From Dyadobacter sp. 676 (GTDB lineage Bacteria; Bacteroidota; Bacteroidia; Cytophagales; Spirosomataceae): a DNA stretch of 64,000 bases. Within the stretch, counting starts at the first letter, position 1, and each line of letters starts with the position of its first letter. The DNA lies in NCBI RefSeq assembly GCF_040448675.1, contig NZ_CP159289.1, forward strand, positions 558,001 through 622,000, in the 5' to 3' direction. The translations under genes were made by a program, and so were the position numbers. Shown piece after piece: positions 26,401-36,192 of this stretch. The notes under the pieces were generated by a model. It made no database searches. It was not told the origin of the DNA and saw only the letters and a program-made list of their open reading frames with translations.

Positions 26401-27658
26401 CGAACAATTGGTACAGGTTTTCCAGCTCCCCAGCCATGTGCCCATACAGAATATCGCTTTTTTTGCTCAGCAAAAGCTCATTCGCAGGCCGGTTATCACC
26501 TGTGAGTTCGTTGTAAAATGCAGTGAATTCGCCCTCTGCCGATGTGTTGGTAAAAAGGTTGTTGACGACCGCCAGAAATTCGTAGCCCGTAGTACCCTGT
26601 ATCGGCCACTTTACAGGCAAATCTTCATGTTCGCCCAGGATCTTTTCTGCGATAATGTAAATGCCGTCACCCATTTCCTCACGCAGTCTGGCCAGATAGC
26701 CGGAGGGGTCGAAAAGCCCGTCGATATGGTCGATTCGCAGTCCCTGGAAAATACCCTCTTCCGTCAGTTGCTTGATCAGCGAGTGGTATTTTTCAAAAAC
26801 GGCATCGTCCTGCATATTCAGGCAGATCAAGCCATTTACCGTAAAAAAGCGGCGAAAATTGATCTCTTCTTCCGTTCGCTGCCAATGGCAAAGTACATAG
26901 TTCTGTTGGTCGGCAAGTGTCTGGAGCCCGGCCGAATCCGCATTCAGGCGTGCCAGCGCGGCGTCGATCACCGCTTTCTCCTCATCGCGTGCATACAGCG
27001 CGCGAAACTGCATTGCCCACTCGTCCCAGCGCTGCGAAAATACATGAGCATCCTCGACCTGGTTCAGATCTTCCAACTGGCCCACAAGCTGTGCCAGCGC
27101 CTGCGATGCTCCTTCTACTTTTTCGAGAATCGCCTTATAAGACCGCAGGTTCAGCGGGAATGTCAGTCCCCCGAAATCCAGCGCGAGGCGTTCGCCGGTG
27201 AAAAGCACTTTCACTTCGCCCGCCGCAATCATTTCATCGACATTCTTCGACAAAAACGGCACCATCACCTTCCCGTGGAAAAGCGCGCTGTTCCAGGCGA
27301 TATCGAAGTAAGAAGCATACAACGACTGCCTGCCCTTTTCGAGCACATCCGTCAACCAGGGATTTTCCGTACTGAAAGCCATGTGATTGGGGACGATATC
27401 CTGCAACCAGCCTATCCCCGATTTCCGGAGATCGGCGGAAAGGTTTCGCAATTGCGCCAGGCTCCCGATCTCCGGATTGATCCTGCCGGGATCGGTCCCG
27501 TCGTATCCGTGCGTACTGCCTTTCGCCGACGCCAGCACCGGCGATGCATAGATCGTTCCGACCCCCAATTTTTGAAAGTAAGGGATCAGATACTCGAAGT
27601 CCTGAAATGAAAATGCCTGATGAAATTGAAGCCGGTAGGTAGAAACTGGGTTGTTCAT
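23447..27658 (-). CDS. treY-malQ: Fused malto-oligosyltrehalose synthase and 4-alpha-glucanotransferase (TreY-MalQ)
   Basis: 1403 residues. Residues 1 to about 900 are TreY: start STYRLQFHQAFSFQDFEYL, YASPVLASAKGSTHGYDG, IVPNHMAF, LRIDHIDGLFDP with the catalytic Asp, and NATSTHDTKRGEDVRARL. From about residue 904 (MDNERNAGLLLHISSLPSPF) it is MalQ (GH77): NPTEASQGHSPYSALSSRAG, LLGDIPFYVSYDSVDVWA, VRLDHFRAFADYW, IAEDLGEISPEVY, TGTHDNNTTRGWF. TreY turns the reducing end of maltodextrins into a trehalose unit; MalQ transfers glucan segments between chains. The fusion occurs in other Bacteroidota. A response regulator gene lies 59 bases upstream on the same strand. TreZ, which normally releases trehalose, is not in the window. 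Confidence 0.9.
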   Translation of the reverse strand: MNNPVSTYRLQFHQAFSFQDFEYLIPYFQKLGVGTIYASPVLASAKGSTHGYDGTDPGRINPEIGSLAQLRNLSADLRKSGIGWLQDIVPNHMAFSTENPWLTDVLEKGRQSLYASYFDIAWNSALFHGKVMVPFLSKNVDEMIAAGEVKVLFTGERLALDFGGLTFPLNLRSYKAILEKVEGASQALAQLVGQLEDLNQVEDAHVFSQRWDEWAMQFRALYARDEEKAVIDAALARLNADSAGLQTLADQQNYVLCHWQRTEEEINFRRFFTVNGLICLNMQDDAVFEKYHSLIKQLTEEGIFQGLRIDHIDGLFDPSGYLARLREEMGDGIYIIAEKILGEHEDLPVKWPIQGTTGYEFLAVVNNLFTNTSAEGEFTAFYNELTGDNRPANELLLSKKSDILYGHMAGELENLYQLFVSLELADSETIERIGAELIRQVIGEFLIHCPVYRYYGNAVPLSDEESQAVKAIFVDINKHHLDLSPAVEVLEQCFLHRPVLGDEDYNGRVAEFYQRCMQFTGPLMAKGGEDTLMYTYNRFIGHNDVGDFPDRFGITADDFHQYMKKRRKEWPLALNATSTHDTKRGEDVRARLNVLTDLSAEWISKLKEWQRANAGLRQSAGPDPNDEYLIYQTIIGAHPMPGEDDDDFEKRLEEYLQKALREAKMNSSWSAPNETYERGTAAFVREILKKDSSFSKSMQPFLASVADFGIINSLAQVALKFTCPGIPDVYQGCELWDLSLVDPDNRREVDFGKRKLWLEELDGYEEDRLLEKLWNERLTGQIKLWLTWRLFQLRRQYPLLFTQGEYIPLKIRGTYKDNLLAFVRRHKRDVVITVVPLHTASMSREQQKDFFGLDWKDTHVVLPENLLPEWDNVLANSRDVWRSKLFPGELFKQLPIAILKGGRMDNERNAGLLLHISSLPSPFGIGDIGPAAYQFADFLEKTYQKIWQILPLNPTEASQGHSPYSALSSRAGNPLLISPEMLAREGLLSEQDLDENRLPDSSAVDFDAAKKSKEILLERAFRNYEERAGGEAAEMGEFVVGNAAWLDDFTVYMVLKKRYRHQPWYTWPEELRNRDRSALDEVRRSEREEIRRVQWQQFVFDKQWKALRRYCNDREIRLLGDIPFYVSYDSVDVWANRGLFCVDEEGNITGAAGVPPDAFSESGQLWGMPVFNWEAIRSQGYQWWIDRLARNMEMFDLVRLDHFRAFADYWEVPGGKTTAVNGSWKTGPGEEFFNKIGAALGQLPFIAEDLGEISPEVYLLRDKFGLPGMKVLQFAFDENMPQSDHIPHHFKHNFIAYTGTHDNNTTRGWFREMGATVQERLESYLGKPVSEENVAVELARTVFASIAKTAVLPVQDLLNLDESAKMNQPGSSENNWAWRMLPGQITTEAGNFLTAITCLYNRE

Positions 27659-27717
27659 GTAGCTGATGATAAGTGTACCGTCAGCCCGTTAAATATTATG
27701 CCAGCATTCGGCCATCG

Positions 27718-28092
27718 TTATTTGAGCAGCTCCCTCAACTGGGGTATTTCGAGCGGCTTGGACAGAAGCCGGATTATGTATGGATTGACCTCCGCCTGTT
27801 CGATATCCGAAATATCGACGGTGGACGAGATCATGAACAAGCGGATCCGCTTTCGGACTTCTTCCGGCAGCAGCCCGTAGTGTTCCGTAAATTCGAAGCC
27901 GTTGATGCCCGGCATTTGCAGGTCGAGCAGGATCACCGTTTCGGGCATGTCCGCGTCCTGCTGCATAAGATACTCTATCGCCTCCTGCGGCACGCCGAAT
28001 GTCCTGACCGTTTCCGTTAAACCGCTTTTCAGTAACAGTTTTTCCTGGGTAAACAGATCGAAAACACTGTCGTCTACGATAATAAATTCCAT
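27718..28092 (-). CDS. Stand-alone response regulator receiver upstream of TreY-MalQ
   Basis: 124 residues: MEFIIVDDSVFDLFTQEKLL with acidic pair, phosphoacceptor Asp in TVILLDLQMPGINGFEF, Ser in LFMISSTVD and Lys in IRLLSKPLE. No output domain. The subfamily is the short Bacteroidota CheY-like type often found beside PAS kinases, yet here it precedes the TreY-MalQ gene in the same direction. I used ATG 28092; the longer frame to 28137 adds residues that do not look like a receiver. No partner kinase lies close by. Confidence 0.85.
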   Translation of the reverse strand: MEFIIVDDSVFDLFTQEKLLLKSGLTETVRTFGVPQEAIEYLMQQDADMPETVILLDLQMPGINGFEFTEHYGLLPEEVRKRIRLFMISSTVDISDIEQAEVNPYIIRLLSKPLEIPQLRELLK

Positions 28093-28162
28093 TGCATGGT
28101 ATGAGAAGGGTTCAGAACAATCATATCGCGCATGCATTCCGCATCAACCGGATTTACTCCTT

Positions 28163-28190
28163 TTTCTACATTTGATATAAATTGTAGAAA
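28163..28190. promoter_or_regulatory. Inverted repeat TTTCTACA-N12-TGTAGAAA, candidate operator
   Basis: Perfect 8-base arms at 28163-28170 and 28183-28190. A TAnnTTTG box (TACATTTG, 28167-28174) overlaps the left arm on the + strand. It sits 71 bases from the response regulator start and about 375 from glgE. Confidence 0.4.
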
Positions 28191-28487
28191 TGGCTGTCGG
28201 AAATAAGCTACAAAGCTTGTAAATCTAACTGAAAATCGGCAAATGCAGCCTAATACTTTCCCGGAAACGCCAATTCAGGCGTGAAAGTGCCTGTCACGCC
28301 AGGCGATCAGATCCATTTCTGCATCGATAAGCGGGCACTATCTGAGTCATTTTTCGGCCTGTCGATCGGCCATCGTTGAGATATGAAATCGGTTGGAAGC
28401 GGGCTATTACCGGTAAAAGTTACTGAATAGATTTTTTACTCTCAAAATAAATTAACGATCGCCATTCCGCGGACCTCGTCCCGCCCG

Positions 28488-28510
28488 TCGTGCCAATTCT
28501 GCAGGCACGA
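28488..28510 (+). promoter_or_regulatory. Leader hairpin before glgE
   Basis: TCGTGCC (28488-28494) and GGCACGA (28504-28510) pair over a 9-base loop, followed by TTTTGATTAT. It resembles a weak terminator or attenuator 56 bases before the glgE start. Confidence 0.3.
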
Positions 28511-28565
28511 TTTTGATTATCGTTTTCGGACATTCATCAATCAACAACTAAAAAGGTTATCGACA

Positions 28566-30524
28566 ATGAGCACGCTGGACGGCAGGAAGCGGGTAGTGAT
28601 CAGCAATGTAAGACCTCAGGTCGAATACGGAAGATTTCCCGCCAAACGGGCGATCGGCGAAAGCGTGGAATTTTCGGCGGATATCATCGCCGACGGTCAC
28701 GACGCCGTAGCCGCAAGCGTGATTTTCCGCCACGAAAGCGAACAACTATGGCAGGACGTGCCGCTGTCGCACACCGGAAACGACCACTGGACCGCGACCT
28801 GGACGCCGGCAAAAGAGGGCTTTTACGAATATCGCTTCACTGGCTGGATCGACCACTTCACGACCTGGAAGAAAGGGCTGGTCAAGAAATTCGACGCCGG
28901 CCAGGATATTTCCGTAGAGCTGCTGATCGGAGCGGAAATATTAATCGAAGCGGCCGGATTGGCTGCCAAAGACGACCAGTCCGCATTTCAGCCATGGATT
29001 TCAGCGCTGCAAAACGGGCGCGACCCGCAGCGGGCAATCGACCTGGCGTTAAGCGACCAACTCTCCGAAGCGATGTCAAAAATCCGATACACCGACCGCA
29101 TCAGCGTTTTCGATCAGACGTTCCGGCTGGAAGTCGAGCGAAAAAAGGCGGGGTTCAGTACCTGGTACGAACTCTTTCCGCGGTCGGCGGCCGAGATGCC
29201 GGGTGCGCACGGAACGTTCCGGGACGTTCTCAGGCTGTTGCCGAAAATCGCCAAAATGGGCTTCGACACGCTCTATTTTCCGCCTGTTCACCCCATTGGG
29301 GAAATGAAACGGAAGGGAAAAAATAACTCGCTCGTTCCGGCTGCTACAGACCCAGGATCGCCCTGGGCGATCGGTAACCGCTTCGGCGGGCATAAATCCA
29401 TCCATCCCGAGCTTGGGAGCATCGCGGACTTTACCGAACTGGTAACGCGGGCCAGGCAACTCGGCATCGAAATCGCTATGGACATCGCGTACCAATGCGC
29501 GCCCGACCATCCTTATGTGAAAGAACATCCGCAATGGTTCAAGTGGCGCCCCGACGGCACAGTACAATACGCGGAAAATCCGCCAAAAAAATACGAAGAT
29601 ATTCTTCCATTCGATTTTGAAACGGCGGACTGGCAAAATCTCTGGAATGAACTGAAAAGCGTGATCGATTTCTGGATCGGGCACGGGGTCAATGTTTTTC
29701 GGGTCGACAATCCGCATACCAAGGCATTTCCGTTCTGGGAATGGATGATCCGCGAAGTACGGAAAGCCCACCCGCAGGTAATTTTCCTGGCCGAAGCATT
29801 TACACGTCCGAGGGTAATGGAGCGGCTGGCAAAAATAGGCTTCAACCAGTCGTACACTTATTTCACCTGGCGAACCAGCAAATGGGAGCTGGAACAATAC
29901 CTTTACGAACTTACCAAAACCGACCGGCAATATTATTTCCGCCCTAATTTCTGGCCGAATACGCCGGATATTCTGCCGCACCACCTTGTGGAAGGGGGCG
30001 AAAATGCTCACATCATCCGGTTGATACTGGCGGCCACGCTTTCTTCCAATTACGGCCTATACGGGCCAGTGTATGAATACGGTATCAACACACCGCACCC
30101 CGGAAAGGAGGAATATACAGATAACGAAAAATACGAGATCAAACACTGGGATTGGGACCGGTACAGCCGCACGCGGGAGATTATCACGCGGGTAAACCGG
30201 ATCAGGAGGGCTTATCCGGCCATGCAGTCGACCTGGAATATCGATTTTAACGAAACCAACAATGACCGGGTGATCAGCTACACCAAAACGCCTACCGATG
30301 GCAGCGAGCCGTTGCTGATTGCCGTCAACCTGGACCATCATCACACACAGGGCGCACACATTCGGGTACCGCTGCACCGCTTTGGCATCGGGTACGACCA
30401 GCCGTACCTGATCCGCGATATGCTCAGCGGGGAAAAATACAAATGGCGGGGGGAATACAATTACGTACAAATGAATCCCTGGGAAATGCCGGCACACATT
30501 CTGAAAGTTGAACGATTGAATTGA
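28566..30524 (+). CDS. glgE: Alpha-1,4-glucan:maltose-1-phosphate maltosyltransferase GlgE
   Basis: 652 residues, GH13 subfamily 3. N-terminal beta domain (RKRVVISNVRPQVEYGRFPA), helical insert, then the barrel: FDTLYFPPVHPIGEMKRKGK, AMDIAYQCAPDHPYVKEHPQ, nucleophile Asp381 in NVFRVDNPHTK and acid/base Glu410 in FLAEAFTRPRV. The 29-residue spacing of these two equals that in Streptomyces GlgE. It extends linear alpha-glucan using maltose-1-phosphate and releases phosphate, in the cytoplasm. The substrate maker (TreS-maltokinase) and the branching enzyme follow directly, giving the full GlgE pathway. The start ATG at 28566 is 9 bases after an AAAAAGG stretch. Confidence 0.93.
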   Translation: MSTLDGRKRVVISNVRPQVEYGRFPAKRAIGESVEFSADIIADGHDAVAASVIFRHESEQLWQDVPLSHTGNDHWTATWTPAKEGFYEYRFTGWIDHFTTWKKGLVKKFDAGQDISVELLIGAEILIEAAGLAAKDDQSAFQPWISALQNGRDPQRAIDLALSDQLSEAMSKIRYTDRISVFDQTFRLEVERKKAGFSTWYELFPRSAAEMPGAHGTFRDVLRLLPKIAKMGFDTLYFPPVHPIGEMKRKGKNNSLVPAATDPGSPWAIGNRFGGHKSIHPELGSIADFTELVTRARQLGIEIAMDIAYQCAPDHPYVKEHPQWFKWRPDGTVQYAENPPKKYEDILPFDFETADWQNLWNELKSVIDFWIGHGVNVFRVDNPHTKAFPFWEWMIREVRKAHPQVIFLAEAFTRPRVMERLAKIGFNQSYTYFTWRTSKWELEQYLYELTKTDRQYYFRPNFWPNTPDILPHHLVEGGENAHIIRLILAATLSSNYGLYGPVYEYGINTPHPGKEEYTDNEKYEIKHWDWDRYSRTREIITRVNRIRRAYPAMQSTWNIDFNETNNDRVISYTKTPTDGSEPLLIAVNLDHHHTQGAHIRVPLHRFGIGYDQPYLIRDMLSGEKYKWRGEYNYVQMNPWEMPAHILKVERLN

Positions 30525-30532
30525 GAGAGCAC

Positions 30533-33500
30533 ATGGAATACAGGAAAGGAATGCCCGAAAAAAATCTGCATTGGTATAAAGATGCGATCATTTATGAACT
30601 TCATATTAAAGCCTTCAAAGACGGTAACTGCGACGGGATCGGCGATTTTCAGGGTTTGATGGAACAGCTGGACTATCTCCAGGACCTTGGCGTTACGGCG
30701 ATCTGGCTTCTCCCCTTCTACCCATCGCCCCTGCGAGACGATGGTTACGATATCGCTGATTATTATACCATTAACCCGTCGTATGGGGATATTCACGAAT
30801 TTAAAACTTTCCTCCGCGAAGCGCATAAACGTGGTTTGAAAGTAATTACGGAGCTTGTGATCAACCATACTTCCGACCAGCATCCGTGGTTTCAGCGCGC
30901 CCGTCGTGCACCCAAAGGTTCGGCATACCGGAATTTTTATGTCTGGACCGACGACCCGCGCCAGTTCAAAGACGCCCGCATTATTTTCCAGGATTATGAA
31001 AAGTCGAACTGGACCTGGGACAACGAAGCCGAGCAATACTACTGGCACCGCTTTTTCCACCATCAACCCGATTTGAACTATGACAGCCCGGATGTACAGG
31101 AGGAGATTTTCAAAATCATCAATTTCTGGTGTAAAATGGGGGTCGACGGGTTCAGACTGGATGCTGTACCGTACCTTTTCGAGCGCGATGGCACCAACTG
31201 CGAAAACCTGCCGGAAACACATGCATTCCTGAAAAAACTGAGGAAGTATGTCGACGACCGGTATCCCGGCACGTTGCTGCTTGCGGAAGCCAATATGTGG
31301 CCCGAAGACTCGGCATCCTATTTCGGTGACGGCGACGAATGCCAGATGAACTACCATTTCCCGATTATGCCGCGGATGTTTATGTCGCTTCAAATGGAGG
31401 ACAGGTACCCGCTTACCGACATTTTCGATCAGACCCCGGCCATACCCGACAACTGTCAGTGGGGTATTTTTCTCCGAAACCACGACGAGCTTGACCCTCG
31501 AAATGGTCACCGACGAAGAGCGTGATTACATGTATAAAGTGTATGTAAAAGATCCCAAGGCGAGAATCAACCTCGGGATCAGGCACCGGCTGGCACCGTT
31601 GATGGAAAACAACCGCAAGAAAATCGAGCTGCTCAACACATTGCTGTTTACCTTCCCCGGAACGCCGATCATTTACTACGGCGACGAAATCGGAATGGGC
31701 GACAACGTATACCTTGGCGACCGCGATGGAGTGCGGACGCCCATGCAATGGAGCCCCGACCGCAATGCAGGGTTTTCACAGGCCAATCCGCAGCGCCTTT
31801 ATCTGCCGCTTATCCTCGACCCGCAATACCACTATGAGTCGGTTAATGTGGAATTACAGTCGCGAAACTCGTCGTCCTTGCTATGGTGGATGAAGCGGGC
31901 CATCAGCACCCGCAAAAAATACAAGGCATTCAGCCGGGGCGATATCAAATTCCTGAACCATGAGAATGCGAAAGTCCTGGCGTTCACCCGCAGCCACGAA
32001 GACGAAACGATGCTGGTAATAGCGAACCTTTCGAGATTCCCACAGCCCGTGGAGCTCGACCTGGATCAGTACAAGGGATTTCAGCCGGTGGAAATTTACA
32101 GCAGGAACAAATTTCCGGGAGTGAAGGATAACACACCTTATTTCTTCACTTTGGAAGCTTATGGCTGCCAGTGCTTTGTGATGCAAAAAACGCATCCGGA
32201 GATCGATGAGAACCGTGAATTGCCGTTGGTTAAGCTTGAAAAATGGAAGGATCTGCTGGAACAGGAGACGCTGGAAATGCTCGAAACTAAGATTCTGCCC
32301 TCCTATCTGATGAAAATGAGATGGTTTGGAGGAAAAGGGAAGGGGCTCGATAAGGTTAGCATCGTATCGCACGCCGCTATTCCGCTGGGCGACAATCCGC
32401 CTTGCTTTCTGTTGCTGCTCGAAACATCCTACCAGAACGACCTCCCCGAAATGTATCAGCTTCCGGTTGCATTCGGCAAGGAGCCTTTCGCATTTAATGT
32501 GCGGGAAAACTGTCCCCAGGCCGTGCTGGCTCGCATGCAGATCGAAGGCGAAGAAGAAGGCGTGCTGTTCGACGCTATTTACGGGCTCGAACTGCAACAA
32601 GCGCTGATCCGCGATATGGCGGAAAACGAGCGGCTGAACGCAAAAAACAGCCAGATCCATTTTTCGGGCAACCGGCAATTGGCCCGGCACATGAAAGAAA
32701 CCGATCGGATAAAACCACGCGTCCTTTCGGGCGAGCAAAGCAACACGTCCATTACCTACGACGGCAAGTATTTCTTCAAACTCTATCGCAAAGTCGACAG
32801 GGCGATTAATCCCGATGTGGAAATTACGCAATACCTTACCCACAAAGCGAAGTTCAAGAACATACCCGCCTATATTGGTAACATTGAATGGAGGTACAAA
32901 AAGGATTCGATGGTGCTGGGCATGATGCAGGAAATGGTCGGCAACGCCACCGACGCCTGGGCCAATATGCTCGATCGCCTCGATAGTTTCAATGAAAAAG
33001 TGCTGTCCACAACCGGCCTGGAATTGCCTTCCGAACTACGCGGAACACTTACGGAGCCCGTCGGTTATGAAGATATCCCCGAAATACTGAAAGAGCTGCT
33101 CGATGTTCACGTGGCCGAGCAAGCCAGGCTTTTGGGCATTCGAACCGCCGAAATGCACCTGGCGCTGGCGAGCGAAAAAGAAAACCCGGATTTCAAGCCG
33201 GAGGAATTCTCCCTCCATTACCAGCGATCTGTGTATTCCTCGCTTCAATCGCTGGTGCGCGTCGCGTTCCAGAGCCTCAATCGCAATATGAAAAAGCTGG
33301 ATGACAAAACCCGGCAGGCGGCGGAGGAGGTAATGCAACTGCGGGAGGAAATACTCATGGAGCTTAAAAAAGTATACAGTCATAAAATCGATACGGCCAA
33401 GATCCGCATCCATGGGGATTACCATCTGGGCCAGGTGCTGTTCACGGGCAAAGACTTTGTCCTGCTCGATTTCGAAGGCGAACCCGCGAGAAGTTACAGC

Positions 33501-33875
33501 GAGCGCAGGTTGAAACGCTCGGCTCTTCGCGATGTTGCCGGTATGCTTCGGTCGTTTCATTACGTCGCGCACAGCAGCCTTTATCTCGACAACCAGATCA
33601 GGCCCGAAGACGCCAGCAAGCTGCTGCCGTTTGTGGAGCAATGGCATCACTACATGGGCGGCTTTTTTATGAAAGCTTATCTCGAAACTGTGGGTAACAG
33701 CCCCATCATCCCGCATCAGAAGGGTGACCTCGAAATACTTCTCAGGACCTTCCTGCTGCAAAAAGCGATTTACGAGCTCAATTATGAAGTAAACAACCGG
33801 CCATCGTGGGTAATGGTGCCGCTCAGAGGTATCCGGGCGATTCTCGACAAAACCGAGGCTGGTGTGATGGTTTAA
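30533..33875 (+). CDS. treS: Trehalose synthase-maltokinase fusion TreS-Mak (frameshifted)
   Basis: Joined length 1113 residues. TreS part: WYKDAIIYELHIKAFKDG, WLLPFYPSPLRDDGYDI, nucleophile Asp210 in VDGFRLDAVPYL, Glu252 in LLLAEANMWPED and FLRNHDELTLEMV. After about residue 560 comes maltokinase (Pep2): GEQSNTSITYDGKYFFKLY and the catalytic IRIHGDYHLGQVLF (His near 960) with LLDFEGEP. TreS interconverts trehalose and maltose; the kinase makes maltose-1-phosphate for GlgE. One extra T at 31491-31492 breaks the frame between NHDEL and TLEMV; without it the frame is exact. I chose ATG 30533, 8 bases after the glgE stop; TTG 30521 is possible. The fusion is known in many bacteria. Confidence 0.9.
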
Positions 33876-33885
33876 CCAATAAATT

Positions 33886-35813
33886 ATGACGCAACAACAG
33901 GAATTGCCTACATTGCTTTCCGGCTACGACGTCGACCTGTTCCGATCCGGGAAGCATTATCATATTTACAACAAGCTTGGAGCCCACACCGGGAGTGAGG
34001 CCGATATTCAGGGGGGTACATTTCGCGGTGTGGGCGCCGAACGCGGTGGAAGTGTCGGTTATCGGTAGTTTTAACGACTGGAAGCGAGATGCTCATCCCC
34101 TGTCGGCCCGTAGCGACGGTTCAGGTATCTGGGAGGGCTTTATTCCCCAGGTGTCGCGAGGGGCGTTATACAAGTATTTTATCCGCTCTGCCAATGCTTA
34201 TGAGGTCGAAAAAGGCGATCCTTATGCGACGTATTGGCAAACACCCCCACACACGGCGTCAGTCGTATGGGACCTCCGTTTTGAATGGACCGACCATACC
34301 TGGATGGAAAAAAGGAAGGCGCCTGCACTGAACAACCCGATATCGATCTATGAGGTACATCCCGGCTCATGGCGAAAAGTCCCCGAGGAAGAGGGCCGGT
34401 GGATGACCTACCGGGAACTCGCCGCGGAGCTGCCCGAATACTGCCGGTTCATGGGATTTACCCATGTAGAGTTCCTGCCCATGGCGGAGCACCCTTTTTA
34501 TGGTTCATGGGGATATCAGGTTACCGGTTATTTCGCACCAACGAGCCGATATGGAACGCCACAGGATTTTATGTTCCTGATCAATGCATTGCACGAAGCC
34601 AACATCGGTGTGATCCTGGATTGGGTTCCTTCCCACTTTCCTACCGACGAGCATGGCCTCGGCTATTTCGACGGTTCACATTTATACGAGCACGCCGACC
34701 CCCGGCAGGGCTTCCATCCCGACTGGCAAAGTGCCATTTTCAACTATGGCCGGCACGAAGTGCGAAGCTTCCTGATATCCAACGCCCTTTATTGGCTAGA
34801 CAAATTTCATATCGACGGCCTGCGCGTCGACGCCGTTGCCTCGATGCTTTACCTGGACTATTCCAGAAAAGAAGGCGAGTGGATACCCAATAAATATGGC
34901 GGGCGTGAAAACCTTGAAGCCATCGACTTTTTGCGCGATTTTAACACCGCCGTTCACCAATCCTTTCCGGAGGTACTTACCATTGCAGAAGAATCCACCG
35001 CCTGGCCAGGGGTAACGCACCCTGTAAGCAGCGGCGGACTAGGCTTCGATCTCAAATGGATGATGGGCTGGATGCACGATACGCTGGCTTACTTTCAAAG
35101 AGATACGGTTTACCGGTCTTATCACCAGGGGCAACTTTCGTTCAGTCTGCACTATGCATTTTCGGAGCGCTTTGTGTTGCCGCTTTCCCATGACGAAGTT
35201 GTTTATGGAAAGCGCTCGCTTCTGCACAAAATGCCTGGCGATGAATGGCAGCGCTTCGCGAACCTGCGCCTCCTGCATACGTACATGTACGGGCATCCGG
35301 GTGCGAAGCTGCTCTTTATGGGAGCTGAATTCGGACAGAACCATGAATGGCGCCATGATTACAGCCTCGATTGGGGTGAGAACCAGCACCCCGCGCACAA
35401 CGGCATCCAGAGGCTGGTAAAGGACCTGAACGAGTTTTATGGCAACGAACCCGCGCTTTACGAACGGAACTTTTCCCGGGAAGGCTTTGAATGGATCGAT
35501 CACCAGGATGCGACCAACAGTGTACTGGCCTGGATCCGGAAAGGCGCTTCGCCTTCCGAGGAGCTGTTGTTTATCGCCAATTTTACGCCGGTAGTCAGGG
35601 AAAATTACAGGATTGGTGTTCCGAGACCGGGTTATTACCGGGAGGTATTCAATAGCGATAATCTTCGCTACGGGGGGGTCCGACGTTGTCTGTCGGGAAG
35701 AAACCGAAAGTTATCCTATTCCCCGGCACGGCCGTGTCCATTCCGTTCCGTTGACACTCCCGCCGCTGGCGGTAATAGTATTAAAATACCACCGCAATTT
35801 TGATTGGTTATAA
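33886..35813 (+). CDS. glgB: 1,4-alpha-glucan branching enzyme GlgB (two frameshifts)
   Basis: Joined length 641 residues, normal for GlgB. N-terminal CBM48 region ([30 protein letters not shown]), barrel with [10 protein letters not shown], nucleophile Asp315 in [15 protein letters not shown] and Glu368 in [12 protein letters not shown]; their spacing of 53 matches E. coli GlgB. It cuts an alpha-1,4 chain and rejoins it as an alpha-1,6 branch, here acting on GlgE product. The frame breaks twice, at six G (34011-34016) and seven G (35672-35678); dropping one G at each gives the full protein ending [12 protein letters not shown]. Such paired errors in G runs point to the assembly. Start ATG 33886 is 10 bases after the TreS-Mak stop. 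Confidence 0.92.
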
Positions 35814-36086
35814 AACATATTGTTAAAAAATGTACCTATACCTGAATTAAGCAATAATATCCGGCCAAAAATTAAACAAAAAAATTCCGGACGCACAAAT
35901 CGGCGTCCGGAATCTAAACTAAACACACACCAGCTCCGATGAACATCGCGCCTGATTAGTCAGAAGTACTTAATTTTGTTTTTTAGAACAACTAAGTAAA
36001 ACAATCCAAAATAACGTTGAATAAATCGCTTCATAACGTGCGTGGGTTGAGTTTCCCTTTATACTATGAACTTGAACTGGTTTATC
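35814..36086. other. Intergenic region after glgB
   Basis: 273 AT-rich bases between convergent operons. Apart from the terminator at 35884-35913 I see nothing in it. It marks the switch from GC-rich to AT-rich sequence. Confidence 0.4.
35884..35913 (-). terminator. Rho-independent terminator of the leftward secreted-protein operon
   Basis: Perfect 11-base stem ATTCCGGACGC (35884-35894) / GCGTCCGGAAT (35903-35913), 8-base loop. On the minus strand it is followed by a T run, so it ends transcription coming from 36087. Confidence 0.8.
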
Positions 36087-36179
36087 TTAGATGCCGTCTG
36101 GCTCCCGCCTGATTAAATTCACCACTAAAATTGAAGTTACAGCAGTGATGACCAGACCTATTAACAATATCTTTTTCAT
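36087..36179 (-). CDS. Small hydrophobic peptide, 30 residues
   Basis: Frame MKKILLIGLVITAVTSILVV followed by NLIRREPDGI and a TAA stop. One hydrophobic helix with a basic start and a charged C-terminus is a plausible single-span membrane peptide or an uncleaved signal anchor. It begins 13 bases after the stop of the lipoprotein gene on the same strand and is followed by a strong terminator, so it would be the last cistron of the operon. Short length keeps the call tentative. No family recognised. Confidence 0.45.
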   Translation of the reverse strand: MKKILLIGLVITAVTSILVVNLIRREPDGI

Positions 36180-36192
36180 ATATATTTACAAT

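Larger units (their letters stand above)
28093..28565. other. Divergent regulatory region between the TreY-MalQ and GlgE operons
   Basis: 473 bases without a gene. Structure seen: an inverted repeat at 28163-28190, a 7-base hairpin GGCGTGA/TCACGCC at 28278-28300, and a hairpin TCGTGCC/GGCACGA at 28488-28510 followed by TTTTGATTAT. The long leader of glgE is worth noting; I see no known riboswitch. Confidence 0.5.

Noticed and set aside
25919..27610. A 563-codon + strand frame opposite TreY-MalQ
   Set aside because: GC-rich antisense frame of a well-supported enzyme; no domain or signal in its product.
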